DNA of 19,986 nucleotides from JANFXS01 sp022791155 (GCA_949743895.1 CATJUX010000017.1:1-19986); one strand, 5' to 3'. Shown: positions 1 to 8,334, counted from the stretch's first letter. Notes: generated by a model not told the origin, from the letters alone. Made by a program: numbers and translations.

Positions 1-183
1 AAATTTATGCCAAATGGTCTTTTAACTTTTTGAAAATTCCCAATAGCGTTAAACATTAACAAAGGCTAAAACTTGAACTGCCGACAAAAAGCGTGGCCAA
101 ACAGGGGAGGGTGTGGGAGGGGCATTCGGCCCTCGCAACTCCGAGATTGCCCCTCCCGCGGTCTTAAATGCCATTTGGAAAGC
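1..183. repeat. Dispersed repeat, copy 1 (short-loop form)
   Basis: Positions 1-140 match 19756-19895 with only four substitutions that I can count. Near its end it contains a perfect 9-bp inverted repeat, GGGAGGGGC (115-123) and GCCCCTCCC (149-157), enclosing about 25 nt. The tail from 149 (GCCCCTCCC-GCGGTCTT and on) resembles 8429-8468. It probably continues to the left of the window. No open reading frame here looks real. It is non-coding, palindromic and of unknown origin, possibly the remnant of a small non-autonomous mobile element. Confidence 0.8.
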
Positions 184-560
184 TAAAATTGACCAGATAA
201 TAACTACAAATAACGAAATTTGAAAAACTATGCTTTTTGACAGTTTTGCAAAGCCGACAAAATGAGAGATATATCGTTCTGTGCGGCGAAAATTAAAAAA
301 ATATTTCAAAACAAAAAGCGATTTCGGCATTTTATGTTAATATGTTTTGAATTTAGGGCATATAAATTTGACGACAAACGCATGTCTTATTTGGCACAAA
401 GGGCCGTGGTTTTCGAATGTTTTGGGCGTTTTTTGAAAGCCACGGCATTTTTTGTGTCCATATGTTGTGAAAAATGCATTTTTTAGATGCGTTGAACATT
501 GCTTTTGCAATGTCTTTTTTTATATTAAAAGGAAATAATTTTGATGTAATACAATACGCC
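184..560. other. Intergenic region without a recognisable gene
   Basis: The stretch is AT-rich. The only long frame (262-486) runs through the terminator hairpin at 403-446, has no ribosome binding site and resembles no protein I know, so I do not call it. No tRNA or riboswitch was recognised. The orphan terminator suggests that a transcript from the left of the window, or an unrecognised small RNA, ends here. Confidence 0.5.
403..455 (+). terminator. Rho-independent terminator, no gene seen upstream
   Basis: The 12-bp stem GCCGTGGTTTTC (403-414) pairs with GAAAGCCACGGC (435-446) with one G-T wobble and a 20-nt loop, and is followed by a T-run (448-453). Orientation is + because the T-run lies on the right side only. 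Confidence 0.75.
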
Positions 561-561
561 G

Positions 562-596
562 TTTGACAAATTTTTGCGTTTGCACTGGTCTATACT
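562..596 (+). promoter_or_regulatory. Spo0A-type spoIIE promoter with 22-bp spacer
   Basis: A perfect -35 TTGACA (563-568) and a -10 TATACT (591-596) are separated by 22 bp instead of about 17. The -35 overlaps TTTGACAA (562-569), one base from the reverse complement of a Spo0A box (TTCGACAA). Spo0A-activated sigma-A promoters of B. subtilis spoIIG and spoIIE are known for this over-long spacing of 21-22 bp with 0A boxes at the -35. The match is seen in the sequence; control by Spo0A is inferred from that parallel. Confidence 0.7.
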
Positions 597-615
597 CTAT
601 TACGGGGTGATGAAA

Positions 616-3003
616 ATGGAAAGACCGGTTGAGACATACGGAAAAGTTATAATGCCGGAAAGCGGCAGCCGGCGGACAAGGCTCAGAAAAAGCGCTGAAA
701 AAAAAGAAAATATAAATTTTCACAGTTTGAGAAAAACACATACAATGGAGATTGCGCTGAATGTTTTTTTGGGCTTCGTTTTTGGCGCCGCCAATGTGTT
801 TGGAAGCTTCAACCCAATTGGCATTGGATTTGTGTCGGCGTGGTTTGGAAGTGGAGCAAAATTTTATATGGTCAGCGCGGCGGCGTTTTTGGGATATGCC
901 GTGATGGGTGAGATATACGGCGCTCCTATGTATATGGCATCGGTTTGTGCGGCAATTTTGGCGGAACTTCTCATTGAAAAAGCAAGACTCCGGCTCAATG
1001 TATATTTGAGCGCCTTTGTTGGCTGCGGCTGTTTTTTGTTTGGGGGAATATTTATGACTGCTGTGAACGGCGGAGAAATGTTTCTTTTTGTGAGAATTGC
1101 AGCCGAAACAGGGGCCGTTTTTGCACTTTCCGTTATGTTTAACAACGGAATGTATATATTGAAAAATGGATTTTCAAGACAGATATTGAATGATGAAAAA
1201 TTTCTTATGGCCGCCGCTGTTGTTTTGGTTGCCATATGCTCTGTTGCAGGGAGCGGGAAGTTTGGTTTTCCGGCCGCTTCGTTCATGGGTTCTTACATAA
1301 TGATGGCGGCTGGCTTTTCAGCCGGCCCGGCCATTGCATGTGCGTCGGGAGCGGTTTTTGCCTTTTGTCTCATTGTGATGAATGGCGCGCCGGAAAGCGT
1401 GTTTATAATATTTTCAATTTCTTCGATATTGGGCGGAACGTTCAACGGAAAAAAGATTTTCACAGCGGCAGCATATATGGCGGGAACAGTTATGACAGTG
1501 TTTTATATGGGTGACAGCATGCACGTTCTTTTGACGGCTTTTGCCGCCGCTGTGCTGTTTGTGATCACGCCGGAAAAGTTGTTCAAGGGAATAAACACAT
1601 TTGCAAACCATGAAGCGGAGTTTAACAGCGATGAATATTTTGTGCGCCTCAAAAAAATGACGGAACAGAAGCTTAAAGCGTTTGCAGAAGCCTTTGGCGC
1701 ACTTGCAGAGGCATTTGAAAACAGCGAGCTCACAAACGGCATAACGCCCAAAGAGGCCGGGACAATAATAGATGATGTGAGCCACAAAGTTTGTGAAAGC
1801 TGCAGCATGTCGCTTTATTGCTGGCGCACAAAAAGCTTTGAGGTTTATGGCGCCATACAGCATGTCATTGGCGAGATTGAAACATTTGGAAGCATAAACG
1901 AAAAAAAGCTTCCTGTGTGGCTGAAAAACGGGTGTGTCAGGCTTTCGCAACTGCTTGAAGAAACGAATGACAGCGTGAAGGAATATAAAAACAACATGGT
2001 TTGGCAAAACCGCATAAATGAAAGCAGAAACATATTGAGGCAGCAGCTTTTGAGCGTTGAAAAAATCATTGGCGATTTGGGAGGACAAGTGATTCAAATG
2101 CCACGCTTTGATGAAAGCGTGAGCAAGGAACTGAAATTTGTTTTGGAAAGGAAAAAGCTCAGGATCAAAAGCATTTTTGTTTCAAACCGCGAGGCCATGG
2201 AGATATACATAACAATGAAAAACTGCTATGGCAATGATGCGTGCAAAGACATAATTCTTCCGGCGGCTGTCAAAGTGACGGGAAGGCAGTTTGTTGTTGA
2301 AAGCGACAAATGTCAGATTGACAGAAAAGGTTTTTGTTCCGTGACGTTGAGGGAAAACAGAGGGCTCGTTTTTGAAACTTCAATATCAAAAGAAATTAAA
2401 TATGGAAGCGAAAAAACGGGAGACACGGCAATGAGCGAGGAATATGGCGCAAAGAAAGCCGTCATGGTTCTTTGTGACGGCATGGGAAGCGGCGAGGAGG
2501 CGGCAAAAGAGAGCCTCAGAGCCATAGATCTGACAAAAAGGTTTGTCAGAGCCGGCTTTGATCTCAGTCTCACGCTGAAGGTTCTCAACTCAGCGCTTGC
2601 TTCAGGAAACGGCGACATGTATACAACGCTTGACGTTTGCAGCATCAATCTCTACACAGGGCAGTGCGAGATCATAAAAAACGGGGGTTCAACGATATTT
2701 ATATATTCGTGCGGTGAAATGAGGGCAATTCGCTCAACGTCGCTTCCGTTTGGCGTTGTGAGGGATTGGGAAGGCGAAAAAACATCTGTTCAAATCAAAA
2801 GCGGCGACACGGTTATAATGGTCACAGACGGCATAACAGAGGCGTTTGGCATAGAAAATGAGGAGCGTGCTGTGGCGTTGGCTGTGACTCAGGGAGGCGG
2901 AAATGTGGACAAAATATCATCACTTATAGTGGAGGCCGCAAAACTGGCTGACGGGGGGAAAGCGGGAGATGACATGACGGTTGTGGTTGGCCGTTTTATA
3001 TGA
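616..3003 (+). CDS. spoIIE: Stage II sporulation protein E (PP2C-type phosphatase)
   Basis: SpoIIE is the polytopic membrane serine phosphatase that dephosphorylates the anti-anti-sigma factor SpoIIAA, activating sigma-F in the forespore, and it also acts at the polar septum. The product is about 795 aa (B. subtilis about 827). The N-terminal third is a run of hydrophobic segments (roughly residues 45-310). A central region carries the Cys signature C393-x2-C396-x5-C402-W. The C-terminal PP2C domain has the metal-binding motif D621-G-M-G-S-G, T-D738-G-I and G-D785-D786-M-T. The frame is open back to a TTG at 574, but that lies between the -35 and -10. ATG 616 is chosen because GGGGTG (604-609) sits just upstream; ATG 610 is the alternative. 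The mRNA leader would then be only about a dozen nucleotides. No convincing terminator follows the gene. Confidence 0.96.
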   Translation: MERPVETYGKVIMPESGSRRTRLRKSAEKKENINFHSLRKTHTMEIALNVFLGFVFGAANVFGSFNPIGIGFVSAWFGSGAKFYMVSAAAFLGYAVMGEIYGAPMYMASVCAAILAELLIEKARLRLNVYLSAFVGCGCFLFGGIFMTAVNGGEMFLFVRIAAETGAVFALSVMFNNGMYILKNGFSRQILNDEKFLMAAAVVLVAICSVAGSGKFGFPAASFMGSYIMMAAGFSAGPAIACASGAVFAFCLIVMNGAPESVFIIFSISSILGGTFNGKKIFTAAAYMAGTVMTVFYMGDSMHVLLTAFAAAVLFVITPEKLFKGINTFANHEAEFNSDEYFVRLKKMTEQKLKAFAEAFGALAEAFENSELTNGITPKEAGTIIDDVSHKVCESCSMSLYCWRTKSFEVYGAIQHVIGEIETFGSINEKKLPVWLKNGCVRLSQLLEETNDSVKEYKNNMVWQNRINESRNILRQQLLSVEKIIGDLGGQVIQMPRFDESVSKELKFVLERKKLRIKSIFVSNREAMEIYITMKNCYGNDACKDIILPAAVKVTGRQFVVESDKCQIDRKGFCSVTLRENRGLVFETSISKEIKYGSEKTGDTAMSEEYGAKKAVMVLCDGMGSGEEAAKESLRAIDLTKRFVRAGFDLSLTLKVLNSALASGNGDMYTTLDVCSINLYTGQCEIIKNGGSTIFIYSCGEMRAIRSTSLPFGVVRDWEGEKTSVQIKSGDTVIMVTDGITEAFGIENEERAVALAVTQGGGNVDKISSLIVEAAKLADGGKAGDDMTVVVGRFI

Positions 3004-3183
3004 AATTGGCGTGTTGAAAATTTGTGAATGGACAACGTGTTGAGCTGTGTTGTCGTGGGTTTGCGGATTTATGCTGCGGCGACAGAACGCTTAACTTGTG
3101 TGAGACAAAAATGATTGAAGACAATGCCATTGCGGAAATATAAAACTTTGGCGATTGCCTGAAATGCTCAAAATGATTGCATT

Positions 3184-3264
3184 GCAAGTGAAAATTTCAG
3201 GGGGAATGTTTTTGGCGAGGACAAAATGTTCGATGAAAAACTCTGTTTTCTTGGCCTTTGTGTG
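3184..3264. repeat. Direct repeat A upstream of tilS
   Basis: About 80 bp resembling 3323-3404 at roughly 80% identity by eye. The shared cores are GGGGAATGTTTTTGGCGAG and GATGAAAAACTC. It lies in the 430-bp spoIIE-tilS gap, which otherwise shows no gene. Confidence 0.75.
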
Positions 3265-3322
3265 TGTTGTGGAAAAATTGGCGCGGCAAGGATCGAAACA
3301 AATGTTTCTTGGAATTTGCAGT

Positions 3323-3404
3323 GCAAATGAAATTTTCAGAGGGGAATGTTTTTGGCGAGAAGGAAATGCCTGATGAAAAACTCCACTTTCCCGGCTTTAT
3401 GTGG
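3323..3404. repeat. Direct repeat B upstream of tilS
   Basis: Second copy of the unit at 3184-3264. Its right end merges directly into the extended -10 of the tilS promoter (TATAAT at 3405-3410). The equivalent place after copy A (TGTGTGTTGTGG) has no -10 box. Confidence 0.75.
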
Positions 3405-3410
3405 TATAAT
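3402..3410 (+). promoter_or_regulatory. tilS-hpt promoter (extended -10)
   Basis: TGGTATAAT is a perfect TGn extended -10. No good -35 lies 17 bp upstream, as is common for extended -10 promoters. It lies 23 bp before the chosen tilS start. Confidence 0.6.
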
Positions 3411-3433
3411 CATGCCAAAGTGAGGTTGTGGAT

Positions 3434-4819
3434 ATGGAGCAAAAAGTTGATGAAACAATCAGAAAATATAATATGATAAAAGCGGGTGACAAAATTGTGG
3501 TTGGCCTTTCCGGCGGGGCCGATTCGGTTGCACTTCTTGTTGCTCTGAGCCGTTTGAAAGAAAAGTATGCAATTGAGCTGGCCGCTGTGCATATAAACCA
3601 TGGGATCCGCGGAAGCGAGGCACAGCGTGACTGTGAGTTTTCAAAAAGCCTTTGCAAAAAACTTGGGATTGACTTTTTGGAGCGGTTTTTTGATGTGCCA
3701 AAAGAGGCTGTGAAAATGGGCATGGGTGAAGAGGAATGCGGCCGAACGCTGAGATATAAGGCGTTTTATGAAGTTGTTGCCAAAAAAAAATTCAGCAAAA
3801 TTGCTGTGGCGCACAACATGAACGATCAGGCCGAAACAGTTTTGATGCGCATTGCCCGCGGCACGGGGACAACGGGCCTCAGAGGGATTTCGCCTGTGAG
3901 GGACATAATAATACGCCCTTTGATTGAATGCTCAAGGAAAGAAATAGAAAACTATCTGGAAAAAATTGGACAAAGCTATTGCACAGATTCGTCAAATCTT
4001 AAATCAGATTACACAAGAAACAAAATCCGCATAAACATACTTCCATATTTTGAAAAAGAGATAAACCCCAAAACAGTTGCAAACATAGCAAAAACAGCCG
4101 AGCTTGTGTCATTGGAAGATGAATATATGGAAGATGTGGCAATGAAAGCCTATGAAAACGCGCTTTTGAAGAAAAATGCCAACGAAGTGTATTTGAGCGT
4201 TGACGCGCTCAAAGCCGTGGAACATGTCATATTGCGGCGTGTTATACGCATTTCACTGAGAAATTTCAAAAGTGATATAAAAGATTTTTCATTGGAACAC
4301 ATCAACAAAGTGACAAAGCTTTTTGGGGCGCAAAGTGGCAAAAGGGTTGTTGTTGCGGGAGCCTTTGAAGCAAGGCGGGAATATGCCAATGTTGTGATTT
4401 CAAATGGCGCCGCCAAAAAGGCGCAGGACTATTGCTATGAACTTTTTGAAAACAAAGCTGTATATGTGAAGGAAGCGAATGTTTTTGTTGAAATTTCAGA
4501 CAAAAAAATAAAATTTGACGCAAATGGAAGAAAAGTGTGTACGAAAGCCTTTGATTGTGATAAAATTAGCAAAAATATTGTTGTGAGAAACAGAAGGCCA
4601 AAAGACTTCATTGCTATACAATCGGGGCACAAAAAACTGAAAGACTTTTTCATTGACGAAAAAGTTCCGCGGGAAGAAAGAAATTTGACGCCTCTGATTG
4701 TGTGTGGAAACGAGGTTTTTTGGGTTGTCGGCAAAAGGCAAAGCTGTTCGTGCTCTGCCACAAAAGACACTAAAAAAATTGCGTATATTCACATTTGGGG
4801 GGCGTTGGAAGATGGTTGA
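3434..4819 (+). CDS. tilS: tRNA(Ile)-lysidine synthetase
   Basis: TilS uses ATP and lysine to convert C34 of the CAU-anticodon tRNA-Ile to lysidine, so that it reads AUA. This is essential in most bacteria; AUA is a frequent codon in this window. The product is about 461 aa, close to the 472 aa of B. subtilis. The N-terminal PP-loop ATPase has S26-G-G-A-D-S31, followed by HINHGIRG and an RNKIR...LPYF segment typical of the family. The C-terminal domain (about residues 370-450) has KKLKDFFIDEKVPREER. A GTG at 3428 is in frame, but TGAGG (3421-3425) is correctly spaced only for ATG 3434. The stop overlaps the hpt start by 8 bp, which suggests translational coupling. Confidence 0.96.
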   Translation: MEQKVDETIRKYNMIKAGDKIVVGLSGGADSVALLVALSRLKEKYAIELAAVHINHGIRGSEAQRDCEFSKSLCKKLGIDFLERFFDVPKEAVKMGMGEEECGRTLRYKAFYEVVAKKKFSKIAVAHNMNDQAETVLMRIARGTGTTGLRGISPVRDIIIRPLIECSRKEIENYLEKIGQSYCTDSSNLKSDYTRNKIRINILPYFEKEINPKTVANIAKTAELVSLEDEYMEDVAMKAYENALLKKNANEVYLSVDALKAVEHVILRRVIRISLRNFKSDIKDFSLEHINKVTKLFGAQSGKRVVVAGAFEARREYANVVISNGAAKKAQDYCYELFENKAVYVKEANVFVEISDKKIKFDANGRKVCTKAFDCDKISKNIVVRNRRPKDFIAIQSGHKKLKDFFIDEKVPREERNLTPLIVCGNEVFWVVGKRQSCSCSATKDTKKIAYIHIWGALEDG

Positions 4820-5342
4820 AAAAATTGATGTGCTCATTTCAAAAGAAGAAATAGATGCCAAAATTAACAGCGTTGCTTCTGCAATTGAGAAGGACTATGA
4901 GGGACGCGACATACATTTTGTCTGTGTGCTTAAAGGCGGCGTTGTGTTTATGACAGATTTGGCACGCTGCTTGAAAAACAAAGTGTATATGAATTTCATG
5001 GATGTGTCAAGCTATGGCAACTCAACCGAAAGTTCCGGCAACCTTAAAATACTTATGGATCTTGACGAGCCCATAGCCGGAAAAGACGTTATGATTGTTG
5101 AAGACATTGTGGACAGCGGGCGCACGCTGAGCATGCTCAAAGAACTGCTTTTGAGCAGAAACCCAAACAGCCTCAAAATTTGCACTCTTTTGAACAAGCC
5201 CAGCCGGCGTGTGGCCGATGTTGACATTGATTATACATGCTTTGAAATTTCTGACGAATTTGTTGTGGGCTATGGCCTTGACTATGCCCAAAAATATAGA
5301 AACCTTGACTATGTGGGGATTATATCTTTCATTGATGAATGA
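4812..5342 (+). CDS. hpt: Hypoxanthine phosphoribosyltransferase
   Basis: This purine-salvage enzyme makes IMP (and GMP) from hypoxanthine (guanine) and PRPP in the cytosol. The product is 176 aa, normal for the family. It has LKGG at residues 40-43, the flexible-loop segment after DVSSYGN, and the PRPP-binding signature V-E97-D98-I-V-D101-S-G-R-T-L. The C-terminal VGYGLDYAQKYRNL and YVGII segments are also typical. ATG 4812 lies inside the end of tilS, with a G-rich ribosome binding site at 4797-4802. In B. subtilis the orthologous pair (tilS-hprT) precedes ftsH, and a role of TilS/HprT in ftsH expression has been reported there. Here a terminator separates hpt from ftsH. Confidence 0.95.
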   Translation: MVEKIDVLISKEEIDAKINSVASAIEKDYEGRDIHFVCVLKGGVVFMTDLARCLKNKVYMNFMDVSSYGNSTESSGNLKILMDLDEPIAGKDVMIVEDIVDSGRTLSMLKELLLSRNPNSLKICTLLNKPSRRVADVDIDYTCFEISDEFVVGYGLDYAQKYRNLDYVGIISFIDE

Positions 5343-5365
5343 AGTTTCAAAGCTGTTTTGCCGAA

Positions 5366-5398
5366 CCGGGATTTTCACTTGGAGATTCCGGATTTTTT
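5366..5398 (+). terminator. Terminator of tilS-hpt
   Basis: A long hairpin with CCGGGATTTTC (5366-5376) pairs with GGAGATTCCGG (5381-5391) through several G-T wobbles, and is followed by six T residues (5393-5398). It starts about 24 bp after the hpt stop codon. Confidence 0.7.
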
Positions 5399-5622
5399 GA
5401 AGCACAAGCCCGAGTCTGTTTGAATCAAATGTTGTTCACGGCATATTATGTTTTGAAAAATATTGATTTTCACAAAAAACTATATCAATATAAATGAACA
5501 ATGTGTTGATTTATGTGGCGTGTTGTGTTAAAACATAATTTGTGACGACACTTTTGAGAACAAAAATTTTCAAAGAATGAGATTAAAATGAGCAAAAAGG
5601 CGAAAAATAGATATGTTTTCAG
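5399..5622. other. Intergenic region between hpt and ftsH, nothing recognised
   Basis: AT-rich stretch with stops in all frames. I see no RNA gene, repeat or second promoter beyond the ftsH promoter listed separately. Confidence 0.5.
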
Positions 5623-5651
5623 TTGCCAAGGCATTTTAATTGTGGTAAAAT
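5623..5651 (+). promoter_or_regulatory. ftsH promoter
   Basis: -35 TTGCCA (5623-5628), a spacer of exactly 17 bp, and -10 TAAAAT (5646-5651) with TGn in front (TGG at 5643-5645). Transcription should begin near 5658, giving a leader of about 65 nt. Confidence 0.7.
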
Positions 5652-5723
5652 ATATTATTGTTTTATGTGTATAGCGTTATTGTTATATGCATATGCCAAA
5701 ATGTATCACAAGGAGGATTAATT

Positions 5724-7727
5724 TTGAACAAATATTGGAAAAGTTTTGGTCTGTATGCCATAATGTTCATTATCGTTTTGTGCATTCTCGCCTTTTTGAA
5801 TACAAACAACACAACGGTAAGAAAAAACGCTGTTGAGTATACATACGGCGATCTTATTGAAAAAATCGAAAACAATGAAATTTCTGAAATCACTGTTGAA
5901 AAAAGCTCGGAAGCAAACGACTATGGCATGATCACAGCGGTCACAAACACAGGAGAAACTTTCAAAACAAGCATTGTTGGTTTCTCAAGTTTCATGGACT
6001 ATATAAACGGCAAAATTGTGGAAGGCTCAAAAATTAAAACGGAAATACTTGAAATGCCAAAAGTCAGTGTGTTGAGCAGCATATTGCCATCGCTGATACT
6101 CATGGTTCTTGCCATAATAATATTCAGCTTTATGTTCCAAAGAATGCAAGGCGGCGGCGGAAAAATGATGAACTTTGGCAAAAGCCGCGCAAAAGTCACG
6201 GTTGACGACAAAAACAGAGTCACTTTTGGTGATGTTGCCGGGCTTGACGAAGAAAAAGCCGAGCTTGTGGAATTGGTTGACTTTTTGAAAGAACCCAAAA
6301 AATTTATTGATTTGGGAGCGCGCATTCCCAAAGGCGTTTTGCTTGTTGGCCCTCCTGGAACAGGAAAAACGCTTTTGGCAAAGGCTGTGGCCGGCGAGGC
6401 AAAAGTGCCGTTTTTCAGCATCTCCGGCTCAGACTTTGTTGAAATGTTTGTGGGCGTTGGCGCCTCAAGAGTGAGGGATCTGTTTGATCAGGCAAAGAAA
6501 AATTCGCCGTGCATTGTGTTCATTGACGAGATTGATGCCGTTGGCAGACGGCGCGGAGCCGGGCTTGGCGGCGGACATGATGAAAGGGAGCAGACACTCA
6601 ACCAGCTTCTTGTTGAAATGGATGGCTTTGGCGTCAACGAGGGCGTCATTGTTGTGGCGGCAACAAACAGGGCCGACATCCTTGATCCAGCCATATTGAG
6701 GCCGGGCCGCTTTGACAGACAGGTTTATGTTGGGCGCCCTGACGTCAAGGGCCGCGAGGCAATATTGAAAGTTCATGCCAAGGGAAAGCCCTTTGCCAAG
6801 GAAGTGGATTTGAGCGTTGTTGCAAAAACAACTTCCGGCTTCACAGGGGCCGATTTGGAAAATCTCCTGAACGAAGCGGCGCTTCTCAGCGCACGAAACG
6901 GAAAAAAAGAAATTGACATGGAGGAAATTCAAAAAGCATTTGTCAAAGTTGGCATTGGAACCGAAAAGAAAAGCCGCGTCATAAACGAAAAGGAAAAGAA
7001 AATCACGGCATATCACGAGACAGGCCATGCCATATTGTTTGAAATTTTGAGCGAGCTTGACCCTGTTCACAGCATATCGATCATACCAACTGGAATGGCA
7101 GGGGGCTACACAATGCCGCTTCCCGGCGAGGACAAAATGTATATAACAAAGAAAACAATGGAACAGGAGATTGTGTCCTTCCTTGGCGGTCGCGCGGCTG
7201 AACAGATTATATTCAAAGACGTGACAACAGGCGCAAGCAACGACATTGAGCGCGCAACAGGCATTGCCCGAAGCATGGTGATGAAATATGGAATGAGCGA
7301 CGTTTTGGGGCCTGTGCTTTTTGGCGATGACGGCGGCGAAGTTTTCATTGGCAAAGAAATTGCTCACTCGAGGAACTATGGCGAAGATGTGGCAGGAACA
7401 ATTGACAAAGAAGTTAAGCGCATTATGGACACGTCATATAATGAAGCCATACGTCTGCTCAATGAAAACATTGACGTTCTTCACGCAACGGCCAAAATAC
7501 TTGTTGAAAAAGAGAAAATCACAGGCGAGGATTTTAGAAAGATAATGGAAAATCCAACAGAAGCGTTGGAAGAAATTGAAGCCAGTGAAAAAGTGGGCCT
7601 TGAAAAGAACAGTGGCGAAAATGACGAAGTTTCAAATGAAACAGAAAACAAAAAAGCCATTGACATTGTTATAGAAGATTCAAAAGAAGAAACAAAAAAT
7701 GAAAATTGTGAAAAAACAGAAGAATGA
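5724..7727 (+). CDS. ftsH: ATP-dependent zinc metalloprotease FtsH
   Basis: FtsH is a membrane-anchored AAA+ protease that extracts and degrades misfolded membrane proteins and regulatory proteins; in B. subtilis it is needed for sporulation. The product is 667 aa. Transmembrane segments are at about 8-26 and 117-138, flanking a short extracytoplasmic domain. The AAA+ module has Walker A GPPGTGKT (209-216), Walker B VFIDEID (265-271) and the arginine-finger stretch RPGRFDR. The zinc site is HETGH (431-435), with a later Asp in TTGASNDIE. An acidic Glu/Lys-rich tail of about 50 residues ends the protein. The frame is open to 5658, but AAGGAGG (5710-5716) sits 7 nt before a TTG at 5724, so the start is TTG. 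The thioesterase gene follows 36 bp later with no terminator between. Confidence 0.97.
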   Translation: MNKYWKSFGLYAIMFIIVLCILAFLNTNNTTVRKNAVEYTYGDLIEKIENNEISEITVEKSSEANDYGMITAVTNTGETFKTSIVGFSSFMDYINGKIVEGSKIKTEILEMPKVSVLSSILPSLILMVLAIIIFSFMFQRMQGGGGKMMNFGKSRAKVTVDDKNRVTFGDVAGLDEEKAELVELVDFLKEPKKFIDLGARIPKGVLLVGPPGTGKTLLAKAVAGEAKVPFFSISGSDFVEMFVGVGASRVRDLFDQAKKNSPCIVFIDEIDAVGRRRGAGLGGGHDEREQTLNQLLVEMDGFGVNEGVIVVAATNRADILDPAILRPGRFDRQVYVGRPDVKGREAILKVHAKGKPFAKEVDLSVVAKTTSGFTGADLENLLNEAALLSARNGKKEIDMEEIQKAFVKVGIGTEKKSRVINEKEKKITAYHETGHAILFEILSELDPVHSISIIPTGMAGGYTMPLPGEDKMYITKKTMEQEIVSFLGGRAAEQIIFKDVTTGASNDIERATGIARSMVMKYGMSDVLGPVLFGDDGGEVFIGKEIAHSRNYGEDVAGTIDKEVKRIMDTSYNEAIRLLNENIDVLHATAKILVEKEKITGEDFRKIMENPTEALEEIEASEKVGLEKNSGENDEVSNETENKKAIDIVIEDSKEETKNENCEKTEE

Positions 7728-7763
7728 AACCATTGAGTGATGTGTGTTTTGAGGTGAATATTT

Positions 7764-8153
7764 ATGGAATTTAATCTTTATGCCGGAATGACAAATGAAC
7801 AGGAATATATCGTCACAAAAAATGACGCAACGGCGCACTTTGGAGGGAATTTTCCCGTTTTTGCCACGCCCGTCATGATAAACTGGATGGAACAAACTTC
7901 TCTCAAGCTTTGTCAGCAGGTTTTGCCGAAAGGCTATGACACAGTTGGAACATTTGTCAATGTCAAACACATGGCGGCAACACCTGTGGGCATGAAAGTG
8001 CGTGTCATAGCTGAGATCACAGAGGTTGACGGCAAAATGATTACATTCAAGGTTAAAGCATATGACGAAAAAACAAAAATTGGCGAGGGGACACACGGGC
8101 GCGCCGTGATAAATGTTGAAAAGTTTCTTGCAAAACTGAAAGAAAATAACTGA
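7764..8153 (+). CDS. FlK-like hot-dog fold acyl-CoA thioesterase
   Basis: This 129-aa protein closely resembles the fluoroacetyl-CoA thioesterase FlK of Streptomyces cattleya. The FlK catalytic residues Thr42, Glu50 and His76 have counterparts T35, E43 and H69, with identical spacing of 8 and 26 residues. The FlK Gly69 equivalent is G62. The VKHMAATPVGM and GTHGRAVI segments are family hallmarks. Related proteins in non-fluorinating Firmicutes have unknown natural substrates, so a housekeeping short-chain acyl-CoA is a better guess than fluoroacetyl-CoA. It has a GAGGTGA ribosome binding site about 8 nt before the ATG. It probably shares the ftsH transcript and is followed by its own terminator. 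Confidence 0.9.
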   Translation: MEFNLYAGMTNEQEYIVTKNDATAHFGGNFPVFATPVMINWMEQTSLKLCQQVLPKGYDTVGTFVNVKHMAATPVGMKVRVIAEITEVDGKMITFKVKAYDEKTKIGEGTHGRAVINVEKFLAKLKENN

Positions 8154-8164
8154 TGTGAAAAAAT

Positions 8165-8200
8165 GCCGGCGAAGCGATGCTTTTGCCGGTGTTTTGTTTT
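8165..8200 (+). terminator. Terminator of ftsH-thioesterase unit
   Basis: GCCGGC-GAAGC pairs with GCTTTT-GCCGGT (8165-8190), followed by GTTTTGTTTT. It starts 12 bp after the stop codon. Confidence 0.7.
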
Positions 8201-8334
8201 GGAAAAAAGTGGCGCCTTTTGTGAATTGAAGCGCGAAAAAATGGCAATGGACACTGCGCGCCACATGACAGAATTTTGGACTTGGCGTTTTGGAATCTCG
8301 TTTTGACAAATGGGGTTTATTTTTTGTTATAAAA

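Noticed and set aside
49..330. 93-aa minus-strand frame over the left-edge repeat
   Set aside because: It lies in the non-coding dispersed repeat, has no ribosome binding site, and is not kept as the same protein in the right-edge copy.
262..486. 74-aa plus-strand frame
   Set aside because: It runs through a terminator hairpin, lacks a ribosome binding site and has no recognisable domain.
574..615. Earlier TTG start for spoIIE
   Set aside because: The TTG at 574 lies between the -35 and -10 elements, so it would not be transcribed.
6465..7367. 300-aa minus-strand frame inside ftsH
   Set aside because: It is the reverse-strand shadow of a strongly conserved gene and has no ribosome binding site or family features.
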